From Streptomyces cadmiisoli (GTDB taxonomy: Bacteria; Actinomycetota; Actinomycetes; Streptomycetales; Streptomycetaceae), in contig NZ_CP030073.1 in assembly GCF_003261055.1 (NCBI RefSeq), positions 7,068,001 through 7,132,000 on the forward strand: 64,000 nucleotides of DNA, in the 5' to 3' direction. Positions 31,993 through 44,231 of this stretch are shown in pieces. A model generated the notes under the pieces. The model was not told the origin of the DNA and searched no databases. It saw only the letters and a program-made list of their open reading frames with translations. Every line of letters begins with the position of its first letter. Within the stretch, counting starts at the first letter, position 1. Made by a program: the position numbers and the translations under genes.

Positions 31993-33099
31993 ATGTCAGA
32001 GGTGTACGCGGCTCGCCGGACCCGGCTACGGGAGCGCTGCAACGCGGGCGGCAGCGAAGCGGCGCTGATCTCCCGGCCCGCCAACGTGCGCTACCTCGCG
32101 GGCGCGGCACCGCGGGGTGCCGTCCTGCTCCTGGGCAAGCGCGAGGACCTGCTGGTGTGTATCGGCCCGCCGGACGACAAAGTGACCGAGGGCCGTCCCG
32201 ACGACGCGCTGCGCATCCACACCCTGCCCGGCCCGGGCGGTGATGCCGCCGTCGCCGCCGCGGGCCTCGCCGCCACCCGGGGCGCCGATTCGCTGGCCGT
32301 CGAGGAACACCACCTCACCGTCGCCCGCCACCGGGCCATGCGCTCGGTCGGCTCCCGGCTGCGGCTGGCCGACGTCGGCGGCGCGGTCGAGCAGCTCAGG
32401 GTGGTGAAGGACGAGGAGGAGATCTCCTGTCTGCGCATCGGCGCGGAGATCGCCGACCAGGCCCTCGGCGAACTGCTCGAATCCATCCTCGTCGGCCGGA
32501 CCGAACGCCACCTGGCCCTCGAACTGGAGCGCCGTCTCGTCGACCACGGCGCCGACGGCCCGGCCTTCGCCACGTCCGTCGCCACCGGGCCGAACTCCGG
32601 CCGACGCGGGCACCGCCCCACCGACCGCCGCGTGGAGGAGGGCGACTTCCTCTCCGTATGCCTGGGGGCCACCTATCGCGGCTACCGCTGCGAGATCGGC
32701 CGCACCTTCGTGATCGGCACCTCGCCGGCCGAGTGGCAGATCGAGCTCTACGACCTCGTCTTCGCCGCCCAGCGGGCCGGCCGCGAGATGCTGGCGCCCG
32801 GCTCCGCCTACCGCGACGTGGACCGTGCCACGCGTCAGGTACTGGACTCCGCGGGGTACGCGGGAAGCCTGCCGCCCCTGACGGGACACGGGGTCGGACT
32901 GGAAATCGACGAGGACCCTCAGCTCGCCCCCGCGGCCATGGGTAAACTGGACGCTTGCGTGCCGGTCACCGTCGAACCGGGGGTCCACCTCCCGGGCCGG
33001 GGCGGCGTCCGGATCGATGACACGCTCGTCGTACGCCCCGAGGCGGACGGCGGACCCGAGCTACTCACCATCACGACCAAGGAGCTCCTCGCGCTGTAG
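31993..33099 (+). CDS. M24 (Xaa-Pro aminopeptidase-like) protein with altered metal site
   Basis: 368 residues: an N-terminal creatinase-like domain (about 1-140) and a pita-bread M24 domain (about 145-350). In active members five ligands (Asp, Asp, His, Glu, Glu) bind two metals. Here His299 (TGHGVGLE) and Glu328 (TVEPG) are kept, but the first Asp is Cys223 ([11 protein letters not shown]), the second is Glu234 (RCEIGRTF), and the last Glu is Asp342 (GVRIDDT). The catalytic His of the LDVHD-type motif is Asp306. It may be inactive, or have unusual metal use. It sits 46 nt upstream of efp, a pairing with Xaa-Pro peptidases also seen in Bacillus. The start follows a TACGCT box. Confidence 0.85.
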   Translation: MSEVYAARRTRLRERCNAGGSEAALISRPANVRYLAGAAPRGAVLLLGKREDLLVCIGPPDDKVTEGRPDDALRIHTLPGPGGDAAVAAAGLAATRGADSLAVEEHHLTVARHRAMRSVGSRLRLADVGGAVEQLRVVKDEEEISCLRIGAEIADQALGELLESILVGRTERHLALELERRLVDHGADGPAFATSVATGPNSGRRGHRPTDRRVEEGDFLSVCLGATYRGYRCEIGRTFVIGTSPAEWQIELYDLVFAAQRAGREMLAPGSAYRDVDRATRQVLDSAGYAGSLPPLTGHGVGLEIDEDPQLAPAAMGKLDACVPVTVEPGVHLPGRGGVRIDDTLVVRPEADGGPELLTITTKELLAL

Positions 33100-33145
33100 C
33101 GCGTGCCTCCTGGTCGTCCACGTCAGTCCAGGAGATTCCGCAACC

Positions 33146-33712
33146 GTGGCTTCCACGAACGACCTCAAGAACGGCATGGTGCTCAAGCTCGACGGCGGCC
33201 AGCTCTGGTCAGTCGTCGAGTTCCAGCACGTCAAGCCCGGCAAGGGCCCGGCCTTCGTGCGCACCAAGCTCAAGAACGTGCTCTCCGGCAAGGTCGTCGA
33301 CAAGACCTTCAACGCCGGCGTCAAGGTCGAGACGGCCACCGTCGACAAGCGCGACATGCAGTTCTCGTACATGGACGGCGACTACTTCGTCTTCATGGAC
33401 ATGGAGACCTACGACCAGCTGCACATCGAGCGCAAGGTCGTCGGCGACGCCGCCAACTTCCTGATCGAGGGCTTCGAGGCGAACGTCGCCCAGCACGAGG
33501 GCGAGGTGCTCTTCGTCGAGCTTCCGGCCGCCGTCGAGCTGACCATCGCCGAGACCGAGCCGGGCGTCCAGGGCGACCGCTCCACCGGTGGCACCAAGCC
33601 CGCCACCCTGGAGACCGGCCACCAGATCCAGGTCCCGCTCTTCATCACCACCGGTGAGAAGATCAAGGTCGACACCCGCACGAGCGACTACCTCGGCCGG
33701 GTGAACAGCTAA
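33146..33712 (+). CDS. efp: Translation elongation factor P
   Basis: 188 residues, three beta-barrel domains. EF-P rescues ribosomes stalled at consecutive prolines. The tip loop reads KPGKGPAF, the proline-containing actinobacterial type that works without the lysine or arginine modifications of other bacteria. The signature [24 protein letters not shown] stretch near the C-terminus is intact. GTG start with AGGAGA upstream. nusB follows after 2 nt, so efp-nusB is one transcript. Confidence 0.97.
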   Translation: MASTNDLKNGMVLKLDGGQLWSVVEFQHVKPGKGPAFVRTKLKNVLSGKVVDKTFNAGVKVETATVDKRDMQFSYMDGDYFVFMDMETYDQLHIERKVVGDAANFLIEGFEANVAQHEGEVLFVELPAAVELTIAETEPGVQGDRSTGGTKPATLETGHQIQVPLFITTGEKIKVDTRTSDYLGRVNS

Positions 33713-33714
33713 CC

Positions 33715-34152
33715 GTGGCTGCCCGCAACACGGCCCGCAAACGCGCCTTCCAGATCCTCTTCGAGGGCGACCAGCGCGGGGTCGACGTCCTGACGGTCCT
33801 CGCGGACTGGATCCGGCACTCCCGGACCGACACCCGGCAGCCGCCGGTGAGCGAGTACACGATGCAGCTGGTCGAGGGGTACGCCGAGCACGAGACCCGG
33901 ATCGACGAGCTGATCGCGCAGTACTCCGTCGGCTGGACGCTCGACCGGATGCCGGTCGTCGACCGCAACATCCTGCGGCTGGGAGCCTACGAGCTGATCT
34001 GGGTCGACGAGACCCCGGACGCCGTCGTGCTCGACGAGATGGTGCAGCTGGCGAAGGAGTTCTCCACGGACGAGTCGCCCTCGTTCGTGAACGGCCTGCT
34101 GGGCCGTCTCAAGGAGCTCAAGCCCTCGCTGCGCCGCGTCGAAGAGGACTGA
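33715..34152 (+). CDS. nusB: Transcription antitermination factor NusB
   Basis: 145 residues, all-helical. NusB, with S10 (NusE), binds boxA in rRNA leaders and supports antitermination. Seen: ARNTARKRAFQILFEGDQRG, DRMPVVDRNILRLGAYEL, and the C-terminal VQLAKEFSTDESPSFVNGLL signature. GTG start 2 nt after efp. It is followed by a strong terminator. Confidence 0.96.
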   Translation: MAARNTARKRAFQILFEGDQRGVDVLTVLADWIRHSRTDTRQPPVSEYTMQLVEGYAEHETRIDELIAQYSVGWTLDRMPVVDRNILRLGAYELIWVDETPDAVVLDEMVQLAKEFSTDESPSFVNGLLGRLKELKPSLRRVEED

Positions 34153-34166
34153 GCCTCCGAACCCGA

Positions 34167-34210
34167 ACGCCGGAGGGCCGCAGCGCACGCTGCGGCCCTC
34201 CGGCGTCTTT
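34167..34210 (+). terminator. Intrinsic terminator after nusB
   Basis: A perfect 19-bp stem (34167-34185 with 34188-34206) with a minimal CA loop is followed by CTTTGTG. It ends the efp-nusB transcript ahead of the converging bldD gene. Confidence 0.88.
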
Positions 34211-34254
34211 GTGCTCCCCGAGGCCCGTGGGGACCCATGGGGCGCGAGAGGCGC

Positions 34255-34316
34255 GCAGAAAGCCGCCGGGGTGGCCGGAACCATCAGTTCCGGCCACCCC
34301 GGCGGCACGTTTCTGC
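34255..34316 (-). terminator. Intrinsic terminator of bldD
   Basis: A perfect 20-bp stem (34262-34281 with 34287-34306, 5-nt loop) is flanked by GCAGAAA and TTTCTGC. Read on the minus strand the hairpin is followed by TTTCTGC. It begins 16 nt past the bldD stop. Confidence 0.85.
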
Positions 34317-34331
34317 TCAAGCGCCGAGCGT

Positions 34332-34832
34332 TCAGCCCTCCTCGTGGGCGACCGCGCGACGCGCGTCCGCGTCCAGGACACCCCAGCTGATCAGCTGCTC
34401 GGTGAGGACCGAGGGCGACTGGTCGTAGATGACGGCGAGGGTGCGCAGGTCGTCCTGGCGGATCGAGAGCACCTTGCCGTTGTAGTCGCCGCGCTGGGAC
34501 TGGATCGTCGCCGCGTAGCGCTGGAGGGGGCCCGCCTTCTCGGCCGGCACCGTGGCCAGCCGCTCCAGGTCCAGGACCAGCTTCGGCGGCGGCTCGGCGG
34601 CACCGCCCGGCGTGGTGCCCGGGAGGAGTTCCTGCACGGGTACGCCGTAGAAATCGGCCAATTCGGCGAGGCGCTGCACGGTCACGGCACGGTCGCCGCG
34701 CTCGTACGAACCGACCACGACCGCCTTCCAGCGTCCCTGGGACTTCTCCTCGACACCGTGGAGGGAAAGGCCCTGCTGGGTGCGGATGGCCCGGAGCTTG
34801 GCCCCGAGCTGTTTGGCGTATTCGCTGGACAT
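34332..34832 (-). CDS. bldD: Developmental master repressor BldD
   Basis: 166 residues. BldD represses sporulation genes during vegetative growth and binds DNA as a dimer held together by a cyclic-di-GMP tetramer. Seen: the XRE-type helix-turn-helix N-terminus (MSSEYAKQLGAKLRAIRTQQ, with SQGRWKAVVVGSYERGDRAV as recognition region), an Ala/Pro linker, and the C-terminal c-di-GMP domain with RQDD in LSIRQDDLRTLA (the RXD-X8-RXXD type signature region). The ATG at 34832 has GGGGAG upstream. A longer reading would add residues absent from BldD proteins. It is transcribed away from pyrR. Confidence 0.97.
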   Translation of the reverse strand: MSSEYAKQLGAKLRAIRTQQGLSLHGVEEKSQGRWKAVVVGSYERGDRAVTVQRLAELADFYGVPVQELLPGTTPGGAAEPPPKLVLDLERLATVPAEKAGPLQRYAATIQSQRGDYNGKVLSIRQDDLRTLAVIYDQSPSVLTEQLISWGVLDADARRAVAHEEG

Positions 34833-34889
34833 ATGGCTCCCCGGACACTGTGTCGACGCGGCTCTGAGTGGTTCCACGCCGCGCGGCTG

Positions 34890-34904
34890 GTAACTCACTG
34901 TGAG
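34890..34904 (-). promoter_or_regulatory. BldD box over the bldD promoter (autoregulation)
   Basis: GTAACTCACTGTGAG matches the published BldD consensus NTNACNC(A/T)GNGTNAN with one mismatch. It contains the perfect palindrome CTCAC-T-GTGAG and is flanked by a further TTAC half (to 34909). It overlaps the predicted -10 and start site of bldD, as expected for the known autorepression. Confidence 0.8.
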
Positions 34905-34932
34905 GTTACGCAGCGTTACTCTCCTGCGTCAA
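34903..34932 (-). promoter_or_regulatory. Vegetative promoter of bldD
   Basis: On the minus strand: TTGACG (34932-34927), an 18-nt spacer, TAACCT (34908-34903). Good match to the principal-sigma consensus. The predicted leader to the ATG is about 64 nt. Confidence 0.75.
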
Positions 34933-35037
34933 GCCGAATGGTCCGCACCGACTCTTCCGTGGTATCGAGGCCCGATTGGGCCGATCGGGTGATCCGTGGC
35001 ACTCAGGGGGGTGATCGGGGCGCACTTCGCGGCCTGC

Positions 35038-35043
35038 TACGGT
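35038..35043 (+). promoter_or_regulatory. Candidate -10 box (TACGGT) of the pyr operon
   Basis: TACGGT lies about 20 nt upstream of the PyrR RNA element. No good -35 is visible at 17-18 nt. Position and fit to TANNNT make it the best candidate. Confidence 0.5.
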
Positions 35044-35062
35044 GGATGGCGCAATCCCGACG

Positions 35063-35096
35063 TCCTTTAAGGTCCGTCCCGTGAGGCGGAGAAGGA
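35063..35096 (+). promoter_or_regulatory. PyrR-binding RNA element at the pyrR ribosome site
   Basis: The RNA folds as lower stem TCCTT (35063-35067) with AAGGA (35092-35096), a purine internal loop, upper stem TCCG (35073-35076) with CGGA (35087-35090), and a terminal loop holding the conserved TCCCGTGAGG. This is the PyrR binding loop known from Bacillus and from mycobacteria. The 3' arm includes the GAAGGAGG Shine-Dalgarno sequence of pyrR, and no terminator follows, so UMP-PyrR should repress translation rather than attenuate transcription. Confidence 0.88.
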
Positions 35097-35108
35097 GGTC
35101 CGTTTCGT

Positions 35109-35681
35109 ATGGACACCCAAGCGTCCGATGCGCGGCCCGTGCTCGAAGGGCCCGACATCGCGCGGGTACTGACCCGCATCGCCCACGAGATCGTCGAGCG
35201 CGCCAAGGGCGCCGACGACGTGGTGCTCCTCGGCATTCCGACCCGAGGGGTCTTCCTCGCTCAGCGGCTGGCCGCCAAGCTCGAGGAGATCACCGAGCGC
35301 AAGACGCCGTGCGGTTCGCTGGACATCACCATGTACCGCGACGACCTGCGCATGCACCCGCCGCGTGCGCTGGCCCGCACCGACATCCCCGGTGACGGCC
35401 TCGACGGCAAGCTCGTCGTGCTCGTCGACGACGTCCTGTTCTCCGGCCGCACCATCCGCGCCGCCCTCGACGCCCTGAACGACATCGGTCGTCCGCGCGC
35501 CGTGCAACTCGCGGTCCTCGTCGACCGCGGCCACCGCGAACTGCCCATCCGCGCCGACTACGTCGGCAAGAACCTCCCCACGTCGCTGCGGGAGACGGTC
35601 AAGGTCCAGCTCGCCGAGGAGGACGGTCGCGACACCGTGCTGCTCGGCGTCAAGCGGACCGCGCCGGGCGAGCAGCCGTAG
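35109..35681 (+). CDS. pyrR: Pyrimidine operon regulator PyrR (with uracil phosphoribosyltransferase fold)
   Basis: 190 residues. An RNA-binding regulator that senses UMP/UTP; many members retain uracil phosphoribosyltransferase activity. The PRPP loop [20 protein letters not shown] is intact, as are [12 protein letters not shown] and the basic RNA-contact region [12 protein letters not shown]. It is the first gene of the pyr operon, preceded by its own binding element at the ribosome site, so it probably autoregulates. Confidence 0.96.
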   Translation: MDTQASDARPVLEGPDIARVLTRIAHEIVERAKGADDVVLLGIPTRGVFLAQRLAAKLEEITERKTPCGSLDITMYRDDLRMHPPRALARTDIPGDGLDGKLVVLVDDVLFSGRTIRAALDALNDIGRPRAVQLAVLVDRGHRELPIRADYVGKNLPTSLRETVKVQLAEEDGRDTVLLGVKRTAPGEQP

Positions 35682-35777
35682 CGCACCTCGGACGCACCAC
35701 ACCCCCGTACGTCCGTCCCGCGCGCTTCCGCCTGCCCGGAATCTCCCGAATCTGAACTGCCTTACGGAGCCTGAAAG

Positions 35778-36755
35778 ATGCAGCGTCATCTCATCTCGGC
35801 CGCCGACCTAACCCGCGACGACGCCGTCCTGATCCTCGACACCGCCGAGGAGATGTCCCGGGTCGCAGACCGGCCGATCAAGAAGTTGCCGACCCTGCGC
35901 GGCCGCACCGTGGTGAACCTCTTCTTCGAGGACTCCACCCGCACCCGGATCTCCTTCGAGGCCGCCGAGAAGCGGCTGTCGGCGGACGTCATCAACTTCT
36001 CCGCCAAGGGGTCGAGCGTGTCCAAGGGCGAGTCCCTGAAGGACACCGCCCAGACCCTGGAAGCCATGGGCGTCGACGCCGTCGTCATCCGGCACGGCGC
36101 CTCCGGTGCGCCGTACCGGCTGGCCAATTCCGGCTGGATCGACGCCGCCGTCATCAACGCCGGTGACGGCACCCACCAGCACCCGACGCAGGCCCTGCTG
36201 GACGCCTTCACGATGCGCCGCCGGCTCATCGGCCGGGACGCCGGACTGGGCCAGGACCTGGCCGGACGCCGGGTCACCGTCGTCGGCGACGTCCTGCACA
36301 GCCGGGTCGCCCGCTCCAACGTCGATCTGCTGCACACGCTCGGCGCCGAGGTCACCCTGGTCGCCCCGCCGACCCTGGTGCCGGTCGGTGTCGCGTCCTG
36401 GCCCTGCGAGGTGTCCTACGACCTCGACGCGGTGCTGCCCAAGTCCGACGCGGTGATGATGCTGCGCGTGCAGCGCGAGCGCATGAACGCCGCGTTCTTC
36501 CCGACCGAGCGGGAGTACTCGCGGCGCTACGGCCTCGACGGCGACCGCATGGCGAAGATGCCCGAGCACGCCATCGTGATGCACCCCGGGCCGATGGTCC
36601 GCGGCATGGAGATCACCGCCGAGGTCGCCGACTCCGGGCGCTGCACCGCGATCGAGCAGGTCGCCAACGGGGTCTCGATCCGGATGGCCGTCCTCTATCT
36701 GCTGCTCGGTGGCAACGAGCCCGCCGCCAGCCACACCCGTACCGAGGAGAAGTAA
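35778..36755 (+). CDS. pyrB: Aspartate carbamoyltransferase catalytic subunit
   Basis: 325 residues. Condenses carbamoyl phosphate and aspartate. Seen: the carbamoyl-phosphate loop [62 protein letters not shown], and [12 protein letters not shown]. No pyrI regulatory subunit is nearby, as is normal in actinobacteria. It lies 96 nt after pyrR and 5 nt before pyrC. Confidence 0.97.
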   Translation: MQRHLISAADLTRDDAVLILDTAEEMSRVADRPIKKLPTLRGRTVVNLFFEDSTRTRISFEAAEKRLSADVINFSAKGSSVSKGESLKDTAQTLEAMGVDAVVIRHGASGAPYRLANSGWIDAAVINAGDGTHQHPTQALLDAFTMRRRLIGRDAGLGQDLAGRRVTVVGDVLHSRVARSNVDLLHTLGAEVTLVAPPTLVPVGVASWPCEVSYDLDAVLPKSDAVMMLRVQRERMNAAFFPTEREYSRRYGLDGDRMAKMPEHAIVMHPGPMVRGMEITAEVADSGRCTAIEQVANGVSIRMAVLYLLLGGNEPAASHTRTEEK

Positions 36756-36760
36756 GACAG

Positions 36761-38047
36761 ATGAGCAAGATCCTTATCCGTGGTGCGAAGGTGCTCGGCG
36801 GCGAGCCGCAGGACGTGCTGATCGACGGCGAGACCGTGGCCGCCGTGGGCACCGGTCTCGACGCGGAGGGCGCCGAGGTCGTCGAGGCCGACGGCAAGGT
36901 GCTGCTGCCCGGACTCGTCGACCTGCACACCCACCTGCGCGAGCCGGGCCGCGAGGACTCCGAGACCGTGCTGACCGGTACCCGCGCCGCGGCGTCCGGC
37001 GGTTTCACCGCCGTCTTCGCGATGGCCAACACCTTCCCGGTGGCCGACACGGCGGGCGTGGTCGAGCAGGTCTGGCGGCTGGGGCAGGAGCACGGCTACT
37101 GCGACGTGCAGCCGATCGGCGCCGTCACCGTCGGCCTGGAGGGCGGCAAGCTCGCCGAACTGGGCGCCATGCACGAGTCGGCGGCCGGTGTCACCGTGTT
37201 CTCGGACGACGGCAAGTGCGTGCACGACGCCGTGATCATGCGCCGGGCCCTGGAGTACGTGAAGGCCTTCGGCGGCGTCGTCGCCCAGCACGCGCAGGAG
37301 CCCCGGCTGACCGAGGGCGCCGAGATGAACGAGGGTGTGGTCTCCGCCGAACTCGGGCTCGGCGGCTGGCCCGCCGTCGCCGAGGAGTCGATCATCGCCC
37401 GGGACGTGCTGCTCGCCGAGCACGTCGGCTCCCGGGTGCACATCTGCCACCTGTCGACCGCCGGCTCCGTCGAGATCGTGCGCTGGGCCAAGTCCCGCGG
37501 CATCCAGGTCACCGCCGAGGTGACCCCGCACCACCTCCTGCTCACCGACGAACTGGTCCGGACGTACGACCCGGTCTACAAGGTGAACCCGCCGCTGCGC
37601 ACCGAGCGGGACGTCCTCGCCCTGCGCGAGGCGCTCGCCGACGGCACGATCGACATCGTCGCCACCGACCACGCGCCGCACCCGCACGAGGACAAGGACT
37701 GCGAGTGGGCCGCCGCGGCCATGGGCATGGTCGGCCTGGAGACCGCGCTGTCGGTGGTCCAGGAGACGATGGTCGAAACCGGACTGCTCGACTGGGCCGG
37801 TGTCGCGGACCGCATGTCGTTCACGCCGGCGCGGATCGGACGGGCCACGGGCCATGGACGCCCCGTCTCGGCAGGTGAGCCCGCCAACCTGACGCTGGTG
37901 GACACGGCATACCGTGGGTCCGTGGACCCCGCGGGCTTCGCCTCGCGCAGCCGCAACACCCCCTACGAGGGTCGTGAGCTGCCGGGCCGTGTCACGCACA
38001 CCTGGCTCCGGGGCAAGGCCACGCTCGTCGACGGGAAGCTCACGTGA
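36761..38047 (+). CDS. pyrC: Dihydroorotase
   Basis: 428 residues, class I (long form). Zinc amidohydrolase cyclising carbamoyl aspartate. Seen: metal ligands HTH in [13 protein letters not shown], the Asp-containing [28 protein letters not shown] and [15 protein letters not shown]. It starts 5 nt after pyrB. Its stop overlaps the next gene's start. Confidence 0.97.
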   Translation: MSKILIRGAKVLGGEPQDVLIDGETVAAVGTGLDAEGAEVVEADGKVLLPGLVDLHTHLREPGREDSETVLTGTRAAASGGFTAVFAMANTFPVADTAGVVEQVWRLGQEHGYCDVQPIGAVTVGLEGGKLAELGAMHESAAGVTVFSDDGKCVHDAVIMRRALEYVKAFGGVVAQHAQEPRLTEGAEMNEGVVSAELGLGGWPAVAEESIIARDVLLAEHVGSRVHICHLSTAGSVEIVRWAKSRGIQVTAEVTPHHLLLTDELVRTYDPVYKVNPPLRTERDVLALREALADGTIDIVATDHAPHPHEDKDCEWAAAAMGMVGLETALSVVQETMVETGLLDWAGVADRMSFTPARIGRATGHGRPVSAGEPANLTLVDTAYRGSVDPAGFASRSRNTPYEGRELPGRVTHTWLRGKATLVDGKLT

Positions 38048-38613
38048 CACCTCTGTACCTCTTGGCCGCCGACCAGAAGTCGGCGGAAGTGACCGACTGG
38101 GCCGCCCGGGTCGGCTGGGTCATCGGCCTCGCCCTGTTCGTCGCGCTCGTCTACTGGCTGATGCGCGAGGGCTGGAAGTGGCGCGGCACGCTCCAGGGCG
38201 ACCTGCTGGAGCCCGCCGCCGCGCCCGACGACGCGGGACCGGCGAGACTGACCCTGAGCGGGCGCTACCACGGCTCCACCACCGCCGGTCAGTGGCTGGA
38301 CCGCATCGTGGCGCACGGCCTGGGCACCCGCAGCCGGGCCGAGCTCACGCTGACGGACGCGGGCCTCGTCGTCGTACGCCCCGGGGCGAGCGACTTCTTC
38401 GTCCCCGTCGCAGATCTGCGAGAGGCCCGGCTCGACAAGGGCATCGCCGGCAAGGTCCTCACCGAGGGCGGGCTGCTGGTCGTGACCTGGGCGCTGGGCG
38501 ACCGGCTGATCGACTCCGGGTTCCGCTCCGACCACGCGGCCGAGCACAACGAATGGGTCGACGTCGTCAACACCATGATCAACGCAACCACCACGGAAGG
38601 CGCCGAACGATGA
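38044..38613 (+). CDS. Membrane protein with PH-like domain, embedded in the pyr operon
   Basis: 189 residues. One N-terminal membrane helix ([18 protein letters not shown], about residues 22-39), then a cytoplasmic beta-rich region (about 65-170; [56 protein letters not shown]) that looks like a bacterial PH-like fold. There are no catalytic motifs. It is tightly coupled: its GTG overlaps the pyrC stop and carA begins across its own stop. It is not a known pyrimidine enzyme; the operon position suggests co-expression, and perhaps a membrane or scaffold role, which is inference. Confidence 0.8.
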   Translation: MTPLYLLAADQKSAEVTDWAARVGWVIGLALFVALVYWLMREGWKWRGTLQGDLLEPAAAPDDAGPARLTLSGRYHGSTTAGQWLDRIVAHGLGTRSRAELTLTDAGLVVVRPGASDFFVPVADLREARLDKGIAGKVLTEGGLLVVTWALGDRLIDSGFRSDHAAEHNEWVDVVNTMINATTTEGAER

Positions 38614-39759
38614 CGACCTCCATCCAGGCAAACGCTTCACAGAGGCGGAAGGCGCCGCCCGCCGTCCTCGTCCTGGAGGACGGCCGGATCTTCCGCGGCC
38701 GTGCCTACGGGGCCGTCGGGGCCACCTTCGGCGAGGCGGTGTTCTCCACCGGCATGACCGGCTACCAGGAGACCCTGACCGACCCCTCCTACCACCGCCA
38801 GGTCGTCGTGATGACGGCCCCGCACGTCGGCAACACCGGCGTCAACGACGAGGACCCGGAGTCCAAGCGGATCTGGGTCGCCGGCTACGTGGTCCGCGAC
38901 CCCGCGCGCGTGCCCTCGAACTGGCGCTCCCGGCGGTCGCTGGACGACGAGCTGCGCCGGCAGGGCGTCGTCGGCATCTCCGGCATCGACACCCGCGCCC
39001 TGACGCGTCATCTGCGCGAGCGCGGCGCCATGCGCGTCGGCATCTTCTCCGGCAACGCGCTGCCCGACGAGGGCACCATGCTGGCCGAGGTGCGCCAGGC
39101 CCCGGAGATGAAGGGCGCCGACCTGTCGGCGGAGGTCGCCACCACCGAGGCGTACGTCGTCCCCGCGATCGGTGAGAAGCGGTTCACCGTGGCCGCGGTC
39201 GACCTCGGCATCAAGGGCATGACCCCGCACCGGATGGCCGAGCGCGGCATCGAGGTGCACGTGCTCCCGGCGACGGCGACCGCCGAGGACGTCTACGCCG
39301 TGAACCCGGACGGTGTGTTCTTCTCCAACGGACCGGGCGACCCGTCCACCGCCGACCACCCGGTCTCCGTGATGCGGGCGGTGCTGGACCGTGGCACCCC
39401 GCTGTTCGGCATCTGCTTCGGCAACCAGATCCTCGGGCGTGCGCTCGGGTTCGGCACCTACAAGCTGAAGTACGGGCACCGCGGCATCAACCAGCCGGTG
39501 CAGGACCGCACGACCGGCAAGGTCGAGGTCACCGCGCACAACCACGGCTTCGCCGTCGACGCCCCGCTCGACGAGGTCTCCGACACCCCCTACGGCCGCG
39601 CCGAGGTCTCCCACGTCTGTCTCAACGACGACGTGGTGGAGGGCCTGCGGCTGCTCGACAAGCCGGCCTTCAGCGTCCAGTACCACCCCGAAGCGGCAGC
39701 GGGCCCGCATGACGCCGCCTACCTGTTCGACCGCTTCGTCTCCCTGATGGAGGGCCAGC

Positions 39760-39767
<8 letters not shown>
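38610..39767 (+). CDS. carA: Carbamoyl-phosphate synthase small (glutaminase) subunit
   Basis: 385 residues. Supplies ammonia from glutamine to CarB. Seen: N-terminal [37 protein letters not shown], the nucleophile Cys in [14 protein letters not shown], and the His/Glu pair in [17 protein letters not shown] overlap with the membrane protein gene upstream, and an 8-nt overlap with carB. It feeds both arginine and pyrimidine synthesis. Confidence 0.97.
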
Positions 39768-43068
<3,301 letters not shown>

Positions 43069-43075
43069 CAGCCCT

Positions 43076-43105
43076 GAGGGGGACACCGGAAACGGTGTCC
43101 CCCTC
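43076..43105 (+). terminator. Perfect GAAA-loop hairpin between carB and pyrD
   Basis: A 13-bp perfect stem (43076-43088 with 43093-43105) is capped by a GAAA tetraloop and followed by TTCAT. It begins 8 nt after carB, inside the pyr operon, so it may partly terminate transcription or protect the upstream mRNA and so lower pyrD-pyrF expression. Confidence 0.65.
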
Positions 43106-43124
43106 TTCATGAGGACACCGAGAC

Positions 43125-44231
43125 ATGTACAAGCTTTTCTTCCGCCTGGTATTCCGACGGATGGATCCCGAGCGGGCCCACCATCTCGCGTTCCGGTGGA
43201 TCCGCCTCGCCGCCCGCGTCCCCGTCCTGCGCACGTTCCTCGCCGCCCTGCTCGCTCCCCGGTACGAGGAGCTGCGCACGGAGGCCTTCGGGCTGCGCAT
43301 GCACGGCCCCTTCGGGCTCGCGGCCGGCTTCGACAAGAACGCGGTCGCGATCGACGGCATGGCGATGCTCGGCTTCGACCACGTCGAGATCGGCACGGTC
43401 ACGGGGGAGCCCCAGCCCGGCAACCCGAAGAAGCGGCTGTTCCGGCTGGTGGCGGACCGGGCGCTGATCAACCGCATGGGATTCAACAACGAGGGCTCGC
43501 TGGCCGTGGCGGCCCGGCTGGCCGCCCGCAGGCCGGTCCTCAGGACCGTCCTGGGCGTGAACATCGGCAAGACCAAGGTCGTCCCGGAAGACGAGGCCGT
43601 CGGCGACTACGTGAAGTCGACCGAGCGGCTGGCGCCGCACGCCGACTACCTGGTGGTGAACGTCTCGTCGCCCAACACACCGGGGCTGCGCAACCTGCAG
43701 GCCGTGGAGCATCTGCGTCCGCTGCTGAGCGCCGTGCGCGAGGCCGCGGACCGGACCGTCACCGGCCGCCGCGTACCGCTGCTGGTGAAGATCGCGCCGG
43801 ACCTCGCCGACGAGGACATCGACGCCGTCGCCGACCTGGCAGTGGAGCTCGGCCTCGACGGGATCATCGCCACGAACACCACCATCGCGCGCGCGGAACT
43901 CGGTCTGAGGTCCGACCCCGCGCTGGTCCAGGAGGTCGGCGGCCTGTCCGGCGCGCCGCTGAAGGCGCGCTCCCTCGAGGTGCTGCGCCGTCTCTACGCG
44001 CGCGTGGGCGACCGCATCACCCTGATCGGCGTGGGCGGCGTGGAGAACGCCGAGGACGCCTGGCAGCGCATTCTGGCCGGAGCCACCCTGGTCCAGGGCT
44101 ACAGCGCCTTCATCTACGAGGGCCCGTTCTGGGGCCGCGCGATCCACAAGGGGCTCGCCGCACGCCTGCGCACGAGCCCGTACGCCACGCTCGCCGACGC
44201 GATCGGTGCCGATGTGAGGAAGTCAGGATGA
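43125..44231 (+). CDS. pyrD: Dihydroorotate dehydrogenase (quinone), class 2
   Basis: 368 residues. Membrane-associated FMN enzyme passing electrons from dihydroorotate to quinone. The N-terminal amphipathic extension ([19 protein letters not shown]) marks class 2. FMN-site motifs include [24 protein letters not shown] and TNTTIAR. The catalytic base Ser is in [20 protein letters not shown] precedes the ATG. The stop overlaps the pyrF start. Confidence 0.96.
   Translation: MYKLFFRLVFRRMDPERAHHLAFRWIRLAARVPVLRTFLAALLAPRYEELRTEAFGLRMHGPFGLAAGFDKNAVAIDGMAMLGFDHVEIGTVTGEPQPGNPKKRLFRLVADRALINRMGFNNEGSLAVAARLAARRPVLRTVLGVNIGKTKVVPEDEAVGDYVKSTERLAPHADYLVVNVSSPNTPGLRNLQAVEHLRPLLSAVREAADRTVTGRRVPLLVKIAPDLADEDIDAVADLAVELGLDGIIATNTTIARAELGLRSDPALVQEVGGLSGAPLKARSLEVLRRLYARVGDRITLIGVGGVENAEDAWQRILAGATLVQGYSAFIYEGPFWGRAIHKGLAARLRTSPYATLADAIGADVRKSG

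Noticed and set aside
37749..37775. CTGTCGGTGG inside pyrC as another PafBC element
   Set aside because: It lacks the first TT and there is no TANNNT eight bases downstream; it is coding sequence.
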